DNA of 64,000 bases. Origin: Spongiivirga citrea. Lineage in GTDB: Bacteria; Bacteroidota; Bacteroidia; Flavobacteriales; Flavobacteriaceae. The notes beneath the pieces were generated by a model. The model worked only from the letters and a program-made list of their open reading frames with translations, was not told the origin of the DNA and did no database searches. The stretch spans positions 310,001 through 374,000 of the forward strand of contig NZ_JAABOQ010000001.1 in the NCBI RefSeq assembly GCF_010671565.1. Reading direction: 5' to 3'. This document shows, piece after piece, positions 33,824 to 41,573 of this stretch; position 1 is the first letter of the stretch; each line of letters opens with the position of its first letter. A program made the translations under genes and the position numbers.

Positions 33824-34774
33824 TTATTTATTTACTATTGTTATACTATCTTTTTCAAATGGCAACGTATTAAACTGACTCCATTCTGTCCAGCTGCCAT
33901 CGTAATTTCTTACATTTTTATAACCTAATATTTCTTTTAAAACAAAAGTGGTATGTGCAGACCGAACACCTGTATGGCAGTATACAATAATCGTATCATT
34001 TTTAGATGCATTCATTTTACCATATATTACTTCTAATTCAGCCTTTGTTTTAAACTTTTTTGTCCCATGATAGTCAATTGCGTTTGCCCAGTCAATATGA
34101 ATACTTTTGGGGATTCTTCCTGCTTTAACCGCCCCCTTTTTTCTTCTTTTACCAGTAAACTCCTCGCTACTACGAGTATCGAGCACAATAATATTATTTG
34201 TTGAATTTAAGAGTCCTAAAAGCTCATCATAGCTTATCCATATATTTAAATTTTCATTGTGTGGAAAAGCGAACATTGAAGGCTCTATATTAGTCATTTG
34301 GTGACTTGTATCTCCATCAGCATTTTTCCACGCATCAAACCCACCGTTTAGTAGTTGGACTGATTCAAAACCATAATATTTTAATAACCACCACAATCTT
34401 GCAGCATCACTTGATCCCTTATTATCATAAACTACAATCGTATCGTCATCACGTATACCCAATTTGCTAAAAAGTGACTCAATGTGCTCTTTTTTTGCCA
34501 TCATACCACCATATGCATAGGTAGCATCTTCGATATCCGTTCGCCAAATATTAAGAGCTCCTTTTATATGATTTATTTTATACTCCTCTTTTTTTCTAAA
34601 ATCGACTATAACTAGGTTTTCATTTCTTTGAATTTTAAGAAGTTCTTCTGCTTCTATAATGCGCTTAAGACCTTTGTTGCTTGTTGCTTTTTCTGGTGAA
34701 CCATCTACCCTATTCTTACAAGAAACAATTGTAATGAAGCATAAAATGATTTTTATACTATTCTTGAAGCTCAT
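33824..34774 (-). CDS. Two-domain rhodanese (thiosulfate/mercaptopyruvate sulfurtransferase) lipoprotein
   Basis: About 316 residues from the ATG at 34774; the longer frame begins with TTG at 34783. A lipoprotein signal ends in I-V-S-C-K-N. Domain 1 (V-I-V-D-F-R-K-K-E-E-Y, I-V-V-Y-D-N-K-G) lacks the catalytic Cys, as is normal. Domain 2 has the active-site loop V-Y-C-H-T-G-V-R-S. It transfers sulfane sulfur, here outside the cytoplasm. The start overlaps the sorB stop by 17 bp, so translation is coupled. Its position next to a sulfite dehydrogenase suggests thiosulfate turnover to sulfite. Confidence 0.9.
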   Translation of the reverse strand: MSFKNSIKIILCFITIVSCKNRVDGSPEKATSNKGLKRIIEAEELLKIQRNENLVIVDFRKKEEYKINHIKGALNIWRTDIEDATYAYGGMMAKKEHIESLFSKLGIRDDDTIVVYDNKGSSDAARLWWLLKYYGFESVQLLNGGFDAWKNADGDTSHQMTNIEPSMFAFPHNENLNIWISYDELLGLLNSTNNIIVLDTRSSEEFTGKRRKKGAVKAGRIPKSIHIDWANAIDYHGTKKFKTKAELEVIYGKMNASKNDTIIVYCHTGVRSAHTTFVLKEILGYKNVRNYDGSWTEWSQFNTLPFEKDSITIVNK

Positions 34775-35258
34775 ACCAATCAATATTTGACAATAGTTCT
34801 CTTCTTCCCTTTTTCTTTACTGGGTAGTTAGCTACCAGATAGTTGACTATAATTTCTTCATTTTTACCAAGATCCCATAAATTTTGAGTCTCTTGCATCC
34901 ATCTAATAGTCGCTACCCAACGTTCTTTATTCATTCTATTTTGAGTAACCAATTTAGCTGAGTGACAGTTAGTGCAATTATTGACTACTTCCATTAATCC
35001 CTCGCCTTCTATAAGACCAGTACGAATATGTATCCCATTTTCTATTTTATCAAAATCTTCTTCACTAAGTTGAACCTCATTATCTTGATATACCAGAATA
35101 TCTTCGTCAGCAGATGGAACTGATTTAAAGGCGGAAAGCGTTGGATCAACCATAAAATAGACCAGCATACCAATCATAATACCAAAAACTACAAGTATTA
35201 CGGACATTAACCGAGACACCTCCCTAATCGCTTTTCTAATGTTTTCTGAATTATCCAT
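34758..35258 (-). CDS. Membrane-anchored monohaem cytochrome c (SorB-like)
   Basis: 166 residues with an N-terminal membrane helix (S-V-I-L-V-V-F-G-I-M-I-G-M-L-V-Y-F) and a single haem-binding motif C-T-N-C-H with a probable distal Met in W-M-Q-E-T-Q. The start codon overlaps the SorA-like stop (TAATG). It should take electrons from the sulfite dehydrogenase and pass them to the respiratory chain. It is longer than classical SorB and membrane-bound rather than soluble. Confidence 0.85.
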   Translation of the reverse strand: MDNSENIRKAIREVSRLMSVILVVFGIMIGMLVYFMVDPTLSAFKSVPSADEDILVYQDNEVQLSEEDFDKIENGIHIRTGLIEGEGLMEVVNNCTNCHSAKLVTQNRMNKERWVATIRWMQETQNLWDLGKNEEIIVNYLVANYPVKKKGRRELLSNIDWYELQE

Positions 35259-36478
35259 TAGCTCACTTTAATCGCAATTCGGTGACATGCATTATTTAAA
35301 TATCCTTTCGGATTCCAACCCGGCAAGAGCATTGGTTGTGCTATACCTTGCTCATCTGTAGCGCGGGCCCATACTTCGTAATAGCCTTTTTTTGGGAAAG
35401 CTATACTCGCTGAAAAATGCTGCCATGCTAAACGGTTTGCAGGTTTATTCAATGTACACGATTTCCATGTAGATCCAAAATCTATCGAGTATTCCATTTT
35501 TGAAACTTCTAGTTCACCCGCCCAGGCATGTCCCCTAATATTCAGCTTTTTTCCTTCTTTTAGAACAGCCCCGGATTTCGGGTATGTAATTAACGACTTA
35601 ACTGGCATTGATTCTATAATACACATGTCTTCGTCTTTTACCTTTTCACCAGGAGCCACAGGGTTACATGGAACACGATAAGCTGTTCCAGTCATTTTTG
35701 CACCATCATGAACTTTATTACGCACGCTAATACCATTTATCCATTTACCAGAAACCGAAGCAGGCCAACCTCCAGCAACTAATCGCAGTGGATAACCATG
35801 TGCTAGCGGAATATCTTTTCCATTCATTTTGAATGCTAACAATGTTTCTTCTTGCATGACCTTTGCCATTGGCGCGCCTCTTGAAATTGGTTCTTTGCTA
35901 GGGTTTCTGCTCAAATGAACATCGGCCGCGTGATATCCAATGTAAACCGCATCATCTTTTATTCCTACATCGGCCAGCACATCTCGAAGCCGTACACCTG
36001 TCCATGTGGCACAAGACACAGCACCAATAGTCCACTGATTTCCCTTGGCTGGTGGATCGAATTCACTACGCCCATTACCGCCACATTCTAAAGTAAGCTG
36101 ATAGGTGTGTTGTGTAAATTTTGATTTTAGCTCTGCAAGAGTAAATGTTTTCTTTTGTTTTACAGATTCTCCTTCAATAGTCAAGGTCCAATTTTTCTCA
36201 TCAATATCTTCTGGTATAAGACCATTGTTTCTGATGAACATATACTTATTGGGGGTGATTTTATCATCTAGCAAGTGTGCTTGTGCTTCGATATTCCATG
36301 GCTTGTCATTAAGAACCACCATATCCCTGTCTTTGTCGAACATTTTAAACGGATCAGGATCTTGCAGCGCCAATGGTTTATAACCATCGGGCATAGACGA
36401 CCCAAACACTATTTCTGTGCCAATAATAGCACCCATCGAGCCTAACATGGCATTCTTGACAAATTTTCTTCTTTTCAT
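35258..36478 (-). CDS. Sulfite dehydrogenase, molybdopterin subunit (SorA-like)
   Basis: 406 residues of the sulfite oxidase family. A Tat-type signal (M-K-R-R-K-F-V-K-N-A-M) directs the folded protein to the periplasm. The Mo-coordinating Cys lies in L-T-L-E-C-G-G-N-G-R. A C-terminal Mo-co dimerisation domain follows from about residue 285 (S-G-A-V-L-K-E-G-K-K-L-N-I-R-G). It oxidises sulfite to sulfate with the downstream cytochrome as acceptor. It heads the operon, which includes the cytochrome, rhodanese and desaturase-like genes. Its promoter carries a GTAAC-N4-GTTAC dyad. Confidence 0.9.
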   Translation of the reverse strand: MKRRKFVKNAMLGSMGAIIGTEIVFGSSMPDGYKPLALQDPDPFKMFDKDRDMVVLNDKPWNIEAQAHLLDDKITPNKYMFIRNNGLIPEDIDEKNWTLTIEGESVKQKKTFTLAELKSKFTQHTYQLTLECGGNGRSEFDPPAKGNQWTIGAVSCATWTGVRLRDVLADVGIKDDAVYIGYHAADVHLSRNPSKEPISRGAPMAKVMQEETLLAFKMNGKDIPLAHGYPLRLVAGGWPASVSGKWINGISVRNKVHDGAKMTGTAYRVPCNPVAPGEKVKDEDMCIIESMPVKSLITYPKSGAVLKEGKKLNIRGHAWAGELEVSKMEYSIDFGSTWKSCTLNKPANRLAWQHFSASIAFPKKGYYEVWARATDEQGIAQPMLLPGWNPKGYLNNACHRIAIKVS

Positions 36479-36505
36479 AAGTGTTATTTAGAAAATAAAA
36501 TCGTA

Positions 36506-36549
36506 CTAAGCTAATTCTTTTTCGAAAGTCCTTTTGTAACAAATGTTAC
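36506..36549 (-). promoter_or_regulatory. GTAAC-N4-GTTAC operator and promoter of the sorA operon
   Basis: GTAACAAATGTTAC (36536-36549) is a 14-bp dyad. On the minus strand it is followed after exactly 22 bp by TAGCTTAG (36513-36506), the TAnnTTAG form also seen at fadL and 32.1 kb. It is a symmetric variant of the FNR/CRP boxes elsewhere in the window. Confidence 0.55.
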
Positions 36550-36650
36550 TATTTAAAATTAAATACTTTATAATTTGTTCAAACAAAACAACAATCTCTC
36601 TGGTACTCATTATTATATATTGAAACTATAACTATAATCCTTTCTGAACA

Positions 36651-36694
36651 ATGATTATAATCATTTTAACGTAGGTGCATATAAGATACTTTAG
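36651..36694 (+). promoter_or_regulatory. FNR/CRP-type operator and promoter of the FadL gene
   Basis: ATGATTATAATCAT (36651-36664), part of a perfect 16-bp palindrome, is followed after exactly 22 bp by TACTTTAG (36687-36694). It lies 110 bp upstream of the ATG at 36776. Confidence 0.65.
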
Positions 36695-36775
36695 CTCGAG
36701 TAAACATCATATTTTCGATATATAAAACATAGTAATAAGACTTTGTTTTATGTTCAAATATTAAACTATCCGATT

Positions 36776-38104
36776 ATGAAAAATTACTTTTTAAATTTTT
36801 GCTTACTACTTTTCTCTACCCTAGTATTTTCCCAGGCTGGTCATATAATGCAGGGCGTAGGATCTGTAAATATGTCTATGGGAGGCGCTGCTACAGCACA
36901 GCCTTTAGATATTTCAGGAGCTTTGCACTGGAATCCCGCAACAATATCAGCTTTTAACGGAAGTATTCTGAAATTTGATATAGGGTTCTTCTCTTCCTCT
37001 CCTGAATTGAGTTCGACAGTACCAGAATTTGACATTAACGGACAACCAACTGGCAATTTTTTCAATGGGGTAACAGAAGATGACAGAGGTATCTCACCAT
37101 TGCCTGCACTCGCATTTGTATGGGGTAAAGAAGATAGTAAACATACATTTGGTGCTTCGGCTTTTGGAATTAGTGGCTTTGGAGTGACTTTTCCTGAAAG
37201 TACCACAAACCCGATAAATCTACCACAAGGTCAGGGCGGTTTTGGAAGAATAGAATCTGATTATATTCTATTACAAGTTGGTTTTGCTTGGGCCTATGAC
37301 ATATCAGATCAATTTTCTATTGGTGTGCAGCCCACGATAAACTATGCAACTTTAGAACTTATTCCGAACCCTACTGCCAATCCAAATCAATCAGGGTATC
37401 CATCAACCGATAAAGCAACTGCAATTGGTTTTGGTGGTCAGGTTGGTGTATTTTTTAACTCTGAATCTGGATTTAAAGCTGGAGCATCTTATAAAACCAC
37501 TCAGTCTTTTAGTGATTTTGATCTCGACAATACTTATTTAGATGGTTCAACCGCTACTAATGAATTTAATATGGATTATCCTGCTATTTTGTCATTCGGT
37601 CTTGGGTATTCTCTAGGAAATATTGATCTCGCCGTTGATTATCGACTTGTAGATTATGAAAATACAGACGGATTTTCGGAAACAGGTTGGACACCGACAG
37701 CGGCAGTATCGGGCTTTGGTTGGGAAAACATCAACATAATATCCGCCGGTATTCAGTATAAAGGGATCGATAAATTACCCATAAGAGCTGGCTACACCTA
37801 TAGTTCAAATCCAATTAACAGTGATGTAGCATTTTTTAATATCCCTGCAACAGCAATCATTAAAAATGCCTTTCAACTAGGTTTCACATATAAGGCTAGT
37901 GACGCATTTTCATTTGATGCCGTTTACCATTATGGATCTAGCGGAGATGCTACTACTGGACCAGTTTTAAATCCACAATTCATACAAAATTTTCCACCCT
38001 ACGGTGCTATTCCTGATAGTGAGGTGTCTTATGACATGACCACTTCAATGATCATGATTGGTGCAAGCTACACCTTTGGTAAATCAAAAAACAATAATAA
38101 CTAA
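36776..38104 (+). CDS. OmpP1/FadL-family outer-membrane transporter
   Basis: 442 residues from the ATG at 36776, which gives a clean signal peptide (F-C-L-L-L-F-S-T-L-V-F-S-Q-A). Mature features are G-S-V-N-M-S-M-G-G-A and the hatch motif H-W-N-P-A-T, then a 14-strand barrel pattern ending Y-T-F-G-K. FadL-type channels take up hydrophobic molecules. Divergent from sorA and under the same promoter type as the SQR operon, it may import a hydrophobic substrate such as elemental sulfur or lipids; that is an inference from context. Confidence 0.9.
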   Translation: MKNYFLNFCLLLFSTLVFSQAGHIMQGVGSVNMSMGGAATAQPLDISGALHWNPATISAFNGSILKFDIGFFSSSPELSSTVPEFDINGQPTGNFFNGVTEDDRGISPLPALAFVWGKEDSKHTFGASAFGISGFGVTFPESTTNPINLPQGQGGFGRIESDYILLQVGFAWAYDISDQFSIGVQPTINYATLELIPNPTANPNQSGYPSTDKATAIGFGGQVGVFFNSESGFKAGASYKTTQSFSDFDLDNTYLDGSTATNEFNMDYPAILSFGLGYSLGNIDLAVDYRLVDYENTDGFSETGWTPTAAVSGFGWENINIISAGIQYKGIDKLPIRAGYTYSSNPINSDVAFFNIPATAIIKNAFQLGFTYKASDAFSFDAVYHYGSSGDATTGPVLNPQFIQNFPPYGAIPDSEVSYDMTTSMIMIGASYTFGKSKNNNN

Positions 38105-38130
38105 CACCGTATTTTTTAAAGTTTTAGTAG

Positions 38131-38157
38131 GAAGTGATATACGTTGTGTATCACTTC
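38131..38157 (+). terminator. Hairpin after fadL
   Basis: GAAGTGATA (38131-38139) pairs with TATCACTTC (38149-38157), 30 bp after the stop, with a weak following T-run (TTACTTT). Confidence 0.55.
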
Positions 38158-38350
38158 TTACTTTAGGGCTATTAGGTTCTGTATTACCGAGTTTTTCTAA
38201 CAATACAGATCTATAAAATGGTATATTTCTTTCAATACCGTTGTCTTTCTAGATTTCAAAAAGCTTGAAGTAGATGGAATGACAAATGATGGATTTGAAA
38301 AATCAAAAATCTAATGCAGCAATAACTCATCTGATCTTTCTATTAAAAGT

Positions 38351-38376
38351 AAAAACCCCGTTAAAACGGGGTTTTT
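38351..38376. terminator. Bidirectional terminator between fadL and the dsrE-like gene
   Basis: AAAAACCCCGTT (38351-38362) pairs perfectly with AACGGGGTTTTT (38365-38376) around a 2-nt loop. It serves convergent genes. Confidence 0.93.
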
Positions 38377-38397
38377 CTTCTAATAAACGCTATGGTA

Positions 38398-38874
38398 CTA
38401 AATAAATAATAGATGGGTATCTTCGCGATCAGCTCTATTATAAAAGTCTCCTATAGTCAAAATCCCATCAAGCTCATCAATTAAATCCTCTTTTTCTAAA
38501 TGAAACATATCAATTGCGAGTTTACAACCCCATAATTTGCATCCCGAGTCTGATAATATTTCTATAAACTCATTAACAGGAGGCATATCTAGTTTCTCCA
38601 TTTCTCTCTTCATCATTTTAGTGGCCAGTGCCTCAACACCTGGCAAACCACCTAACATTGTCGGCATATGCATAGCCGGATTTCCTACTGTTGCTACACG
38701 TAGGTGTTCTAGCTTTTTTTTCTGGATAGCTTCCAATCCGAAAAATGTAAAAAATATCTCCGATTCAATACCCTCCATTCGAGCACCATTTGCCATGATA
38801 AAAGCAGCATACACATTTTCTATGGTAGCTTTTGATAAGATGAAAAGCATTTTTTTGACTTTAGTATCGCTCAT
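38398..38874 (-). CDS. DsrE-family sulfur-relay protein
   Basis: 158 residues of the DsrE/DsrF-like fold (DsrE2-type): M-L-F-I-L-S-K-A-T-I-E-N-V-Y-A-A-F-I-M-A-N-G near the start, and a paired-Cys segment D-S-G-C-K-L-W-G-C-K-L-A-I-D-M-F near residue 112. Such proteins accept or donate persulfide sulfur in the cytoplasm or at the membrane. It is third in the SQR-dsrC-dsrE operon and probably exchanges sulfur with DsrC. Confidence 0.85.
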   Translation of the reverse strand: MSDTKVKKMLFILSKATIENVYAAFIMANGARMEGIESEIFFTFFGLEAIQKKKLEHLRVATVGNPAMHMPTMLGGLPGVEALATKMMKREMEKLDMPPVNEFIEILSDSGCKLWGCKLAIDMFHLEKEDLIDELDGILTIGDFYNRADREDTHLLFI

Positions 38875-38922
38875 AATTTAATAGTTAAATGTTCTTAATT
38901 TCTTAGCTGTTTTCGATAAAAC

Positions 38923-39231
38923 TTATATGCAGCTCTTAGGCTTTGGAATACCCGCTATCTTGGTACATTTTTTTAAAGGACCTCCTGGAAACAAACCGTA
39001 AAACTCTTTAATATTGATAACACCACTTTTTTTGATGCCTCTAATTGATAAAGCCACTTCATTTTTGTACTGATTATGGATGTAATCAATAACCTCCCAG
39101 TGTCTATCAGACATATCAATATTTTCTTCTTTAGCGATTTCTTCTCCTATTTCTTTTGTCCATTGGCTGAAATCAGTTAAATAGCCTTCTTCATTTACAG
39201 AAATTGTTGCTTGTGCTATAGTTTTGTTCAT
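38923..39231 (-). CDS. DsrC/TusE-family sulfur carrier with both C-terminal cysteines
   Basis: 102 residues, the size of DsrC. The family motif W-x-x-x-I-x-x-x-I-A-K-E-E-N-I is followed by the flexible C-terminal arm with two Cys: K-K-C-T-K-I-A-G-I-P-K-P-K-S-C-I. The penultimate Cys (CysA) is the sulfur-carrying residue, and the second Cys (CysB) about 10 residues earlier is typical of true DsrC rather than TusE. DsrC forms trisulfides with sulfite reductase; no dsrAB is in this window. It is encoded 24 bp after the SQR-like gene. Confidence 0.9.
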   Translation of the reverse strand: MNKTIAQATISVNEEGYLTDFSQWTKEIGEEIAKEENIDMSDRHWEVIDYIHNQYKNEVALSIRGIKKSGVINIKEFYGLFPGGPLKKCTKIAGIPKPKSCI

Positions 39232-39255
39232 TTTTATTGAATTTTAAAATTATTA

Positions 39256-40506
39256 TTACGTGTTTACTTCTTCTAATTGCTTGCCTTTGGTACTCATCGT
39301 TGCAGAAACAAATGGTATGTGTATACCTTTTATCAACATATTCCAGTAAATCCATCTGAAGGCCATTTTTCCCATATGGTTCGTTCTGCTTTCTTTTAAT
39401 AGTTGCAAAGGCCCTACACCAGGAAAGGGAAATGTACCTTCAACAGGTTCATGGGTGTAATTAAAATCTATTAAGAGTGCTTTTCCTCCTCCTGTTTCTA
39501 TAAAACAATTGGCATGTCCATCGAATTCTTCTTTCAAAGGCTCACCATTAATATGCCTCATTATATTATCGGTCAAAATTTCTGCCTCAAAATGAGCCAC
39601 AGATCCCGCTTTAGAGGCAGGTAAGTCAGTAGCATCACCAATAGCAAAAATATTTTCATAGTCTTTGGTCTGTAAGGTAGCTTTGTTGGTAGGTACAAAG
39701 TTTAGGTCATCGCCCATACCAGATCGTTCTAGCAAGGCATCCCCCATATTGGTAGGTACCGTTACTAATAAATCGTACTCGACTTCGGTATCAGCATAAT
39801 CAATAATCTTGTTGTTTTCAAAGTCAACACGTTCAATATTAAAATCGGTGACCTCCTTTATATTTTTTTCTTCTAATAGATAATGAAGTGCTTTGGTTGC
39901 TTTTGGTTTTGTAAATGCTCCATCTAAAGGAGTAACAAAAGTGATATCAACCTTCTCCCTTATTCCTTTATTCTTGAAGTAGGAATCAGCCAAAAAAGCA
40001 AATTCTAGTGGCGCTACTGGACACTTAATTGGCATTTCCGAAATATGCACTACCAATTTACCACCTTCCCAATCGCGCAATTTATCACGCAATGCTTTGG
40101 CGCCTTCGTATGTATAAAAATCAAAGATATTTTTATACCATTTAGGGCTTTTCATGCCATCAATCTCTTCAGGTGCAATCTTTGTGCCTGTTGCAACAAT
40201 CAAAATATCATAAGTCAACTCTCCAACCTCTTCAAGGATTACCTTATTTTTTTCTGGTACAATCAACTCAATTTTTTCTTGAATGTATCGAACGCCCTTA
40301 GGTATAAACTTTTTTCCGTTTTTCTTTACTTGTTTCGTCGTATAAATGTCAAAAGGAAGAAATAAAAACCCAGGTTGGTAATAGTGTGTTTTATATTGAT
40401 CGATTATGGTAATTTTCCACTCACTTTTAGGCAACTTTTTAATGAGATGGTTTGCCATCATAGTTCCTGAAGTTCCTGCTCCTAATATGACTAAATTTTT
40501 CATCAT
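39256..40506 (-). CDS. Sulfide:quinone oxidoreductase-like flavoprotein
   Basis: 416 residues. N-terminal FAD fold L-V-I-L-G-A-G-T-S-G-T, the second FAD segment I-F-A-I-G-D-A-T-D-L-P, and Cys residues in I-K-C-P-V-A-P-L-E and H-A-N-C-F-I-E-T-G fit the SQR/FCSD family. The C-terminal amphipathic region suggests membrane attachment. It should oxidise sulfide and reduce the quinone pool, handing sulfur to DsrE/DsrC encoded next. It is first in the operon, with an FNR-type promoter 33-76 bp upstream of the ATG. Confidence 0.85.
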   Translation of the reverse strand: MMKNLVILGAGTSGTMMANHLIKKLPKSEWKITIIDQYKTHYYQPGFLFLPFDIYTTKQVKKNGKKFIPKGVRYIQEKIELIVPEKNKVILEEVGELTYDILIVATGTKIAPEEIDGMKSPKWYKNIFDFYTYEGAKALRDKLRDWEGGKLVVHISEMPIKCPVAPLEFAFLADSYFKNKGIREKVDITFVTPLDGAFTKPKATKALHYLLEEKNIKEVTDFNIERVDFENNKIIDYADTEVEYDLLVTVPTNMGDALLERSGMGDDLNFVPTNKATLQTKDYENIFAIGDATDLPASKAGSVAHFEAEILTDNIMRHINGEPLKEEFDGHANCFIETGGGKALLIDFNYTHEPVEGTFPFPGVGPLQLLKESRTNHMGKMAFRWIYWNMLIKGIHIPFVSATMSTKGKQLEEVNT

Positions 40507-40538
40507 TCTTGAATTTATTGATCCCTCTTTTATGTGAA

Positions 40539-40582
40539 TAAAGGTATTTTACAAGTCGCTAATCATCTATGACAATTATCAT
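40539..40582 (-). promoter_or_regulatory. FNR/CRP-type operator and promoter of the SQR-dsrC-dsrE operon
   Basis: ATGACAATTATCAT (40569-40582) has a perfect TGA-N6-TCA core. On the minus strand it is followed after exactly 22 bp by TACCTTTA (40546-40539). Confidence 0.7.
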
Positions 40583-40588
40583 ATGACT

Positions 40589-40619
40589 AAAAAAGTTGTG
40601 TAACATTAGTCACACAACT
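40589..40619 (-). terminator. Terminator upstream of the SQR operon
   Basis: AGTTGTGT (40594-40601) pairs with ACACAACT (40612-40619). On the minus strand the stem is followed by a six-T run (40594-40589). It would end leftward transcription arriving from the exporter gene at 41007. Confidence 0.65.
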
Positions 40620-41006
40620 AGCTGTTTTTTAACGAGTTGAGATAAGAAGAATAGCAGAATTAGGTTTTTTAACCGATTGATCTTAAATGCTATAAGAACC
40701 TAATCTTCATTTTTAAATAGTACCTTAAACCGTGGTCTTTTTAAAATATTTTTCTTTGATTTTTTTGGTACTGACCGTTAATATAACATAGAGTAGTATG
40801 TAAGGGTAAGGCAAAGGAATTTCAGGTACGCTCTGTTTCTGTAATTAGGATAGTCGTAACATCTAATGAGCAACTTTAAAAAATGTCTCTGACTATTTGA
40901 GTTATTACTTCAAGGTCTTGGTTGAGATCAATTTGTTACTATGGGTCTTTACAAAATGATAATTTATGGAAGATTCCGCGAAAAAATTTATCTAAAAAAT
41001 AGGCAG
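40620..41006. other. 387-bp intergenic region without a recognisable gene
   Basis: AT-rich, with no convincing open frame on either strand. An imperfect inverted repeat (ATTAGGTT near 40658, AACCTAAT near 40699) is the only structure seen; it could form a hairpin. No tRNA or known RNA is recognised. Confidence 0.5.
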
Positions 41007-41465
41007 TTAAAAACTAGCTCCCATACTTAAAAAAGTAGTGATCCAAATAATAATAGAAGATACTGATATACCGACACTATTTGCCAAGAAGGCTTTACTC
41101 CTATCCATGCTAAACAAATAAGCGGCAATACTACCAGCATATACCCCAGTACCAGGAAGCGGAATCATTACAAAGAAGGTGAGTCCTAAGAAACCGTATT
41201 TTCTGATTTTATCACCAGAGCCTGATTTAGCCCTTCTTGCGACAAAAATAGCTGGCCTTTTATACCAACGAAATCGAAGTAGATATCGATTAATATTATC
41301 TAGGAAAAACATCATGATAGGAAACACCAAGATGTTGGCTGCTAAACAAATAAAAAATATCACATAAATATTTGCACCGTTGAGCATACCGTAAGGGATA
41401 CCAACCTTGGCTTCACCAAAAGGCGAAATACTCCATAAAAACGATATGACGATATCTTCCAGCAA
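41007..41465 (-). CDS. COG2426 small multidrug-export-like membrane protein
   Basis: 152 residues from a TTG start. It contains the family features S-P-F-G-E-A-K-V-G-I-P-Y-G near the N-terminus and M-I-P-L-P-G-T-G-V-Y-A-G-S near residue 100, with about four membrane segments. Family annotation as a drug exporter is weakly based; the re-entrant P-x-P-G-T-G loop resembles DedA-type lipid/ion carriers. A perfect -7 box TATCTTTG (41493-41486 on the minus strand) lies just upstream. Confidence 0.8.
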   Translation of the reverse strand: MLEDIVISFLWSISPFGEAKVGIPYGMLNGANIYVIFFICLAANILVFPIMMFFLDNINRYLLRFRWYKRPAIFVARRAKSGSGDKIRKYGFLGLTFFVMIPLPGTGVYAGSIAAYLFSMDRSKAFLANSVGISVSSIIIWITTFLSMGASF

Positions 41466-41485
41466 TCCTTTTCTTTTAGGACTGG

Positions 41486-41493
41486 CAAAGATA
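41486..41493 (-). promoter_or_regulatory. -7 box of the COG2426 gene
   Basis: TATCTTTG on the minus strand is a perfect TAnnTTTG match 20 bp before the start codon. No clear -33 TTTG is seen. Confidence 0.5.
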
Positions 41494-41573
41494 GACTGTG
41501 TTCTACTTACTTATTGCATAGAAAGTCATAAATAAACATTAAATATCGTCTATTAACCGCTTTTAAGTAATAT

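Noticed and set aside
40600-40613. GTAACATTAGTCAC as a second sorA-type operator before the SQR operon
   Set aside because: It sits in the stem-loop of a hairpin followed by six T on the minus strand, so a terminator explains it better, and the -7 box at the expected distance is poor.
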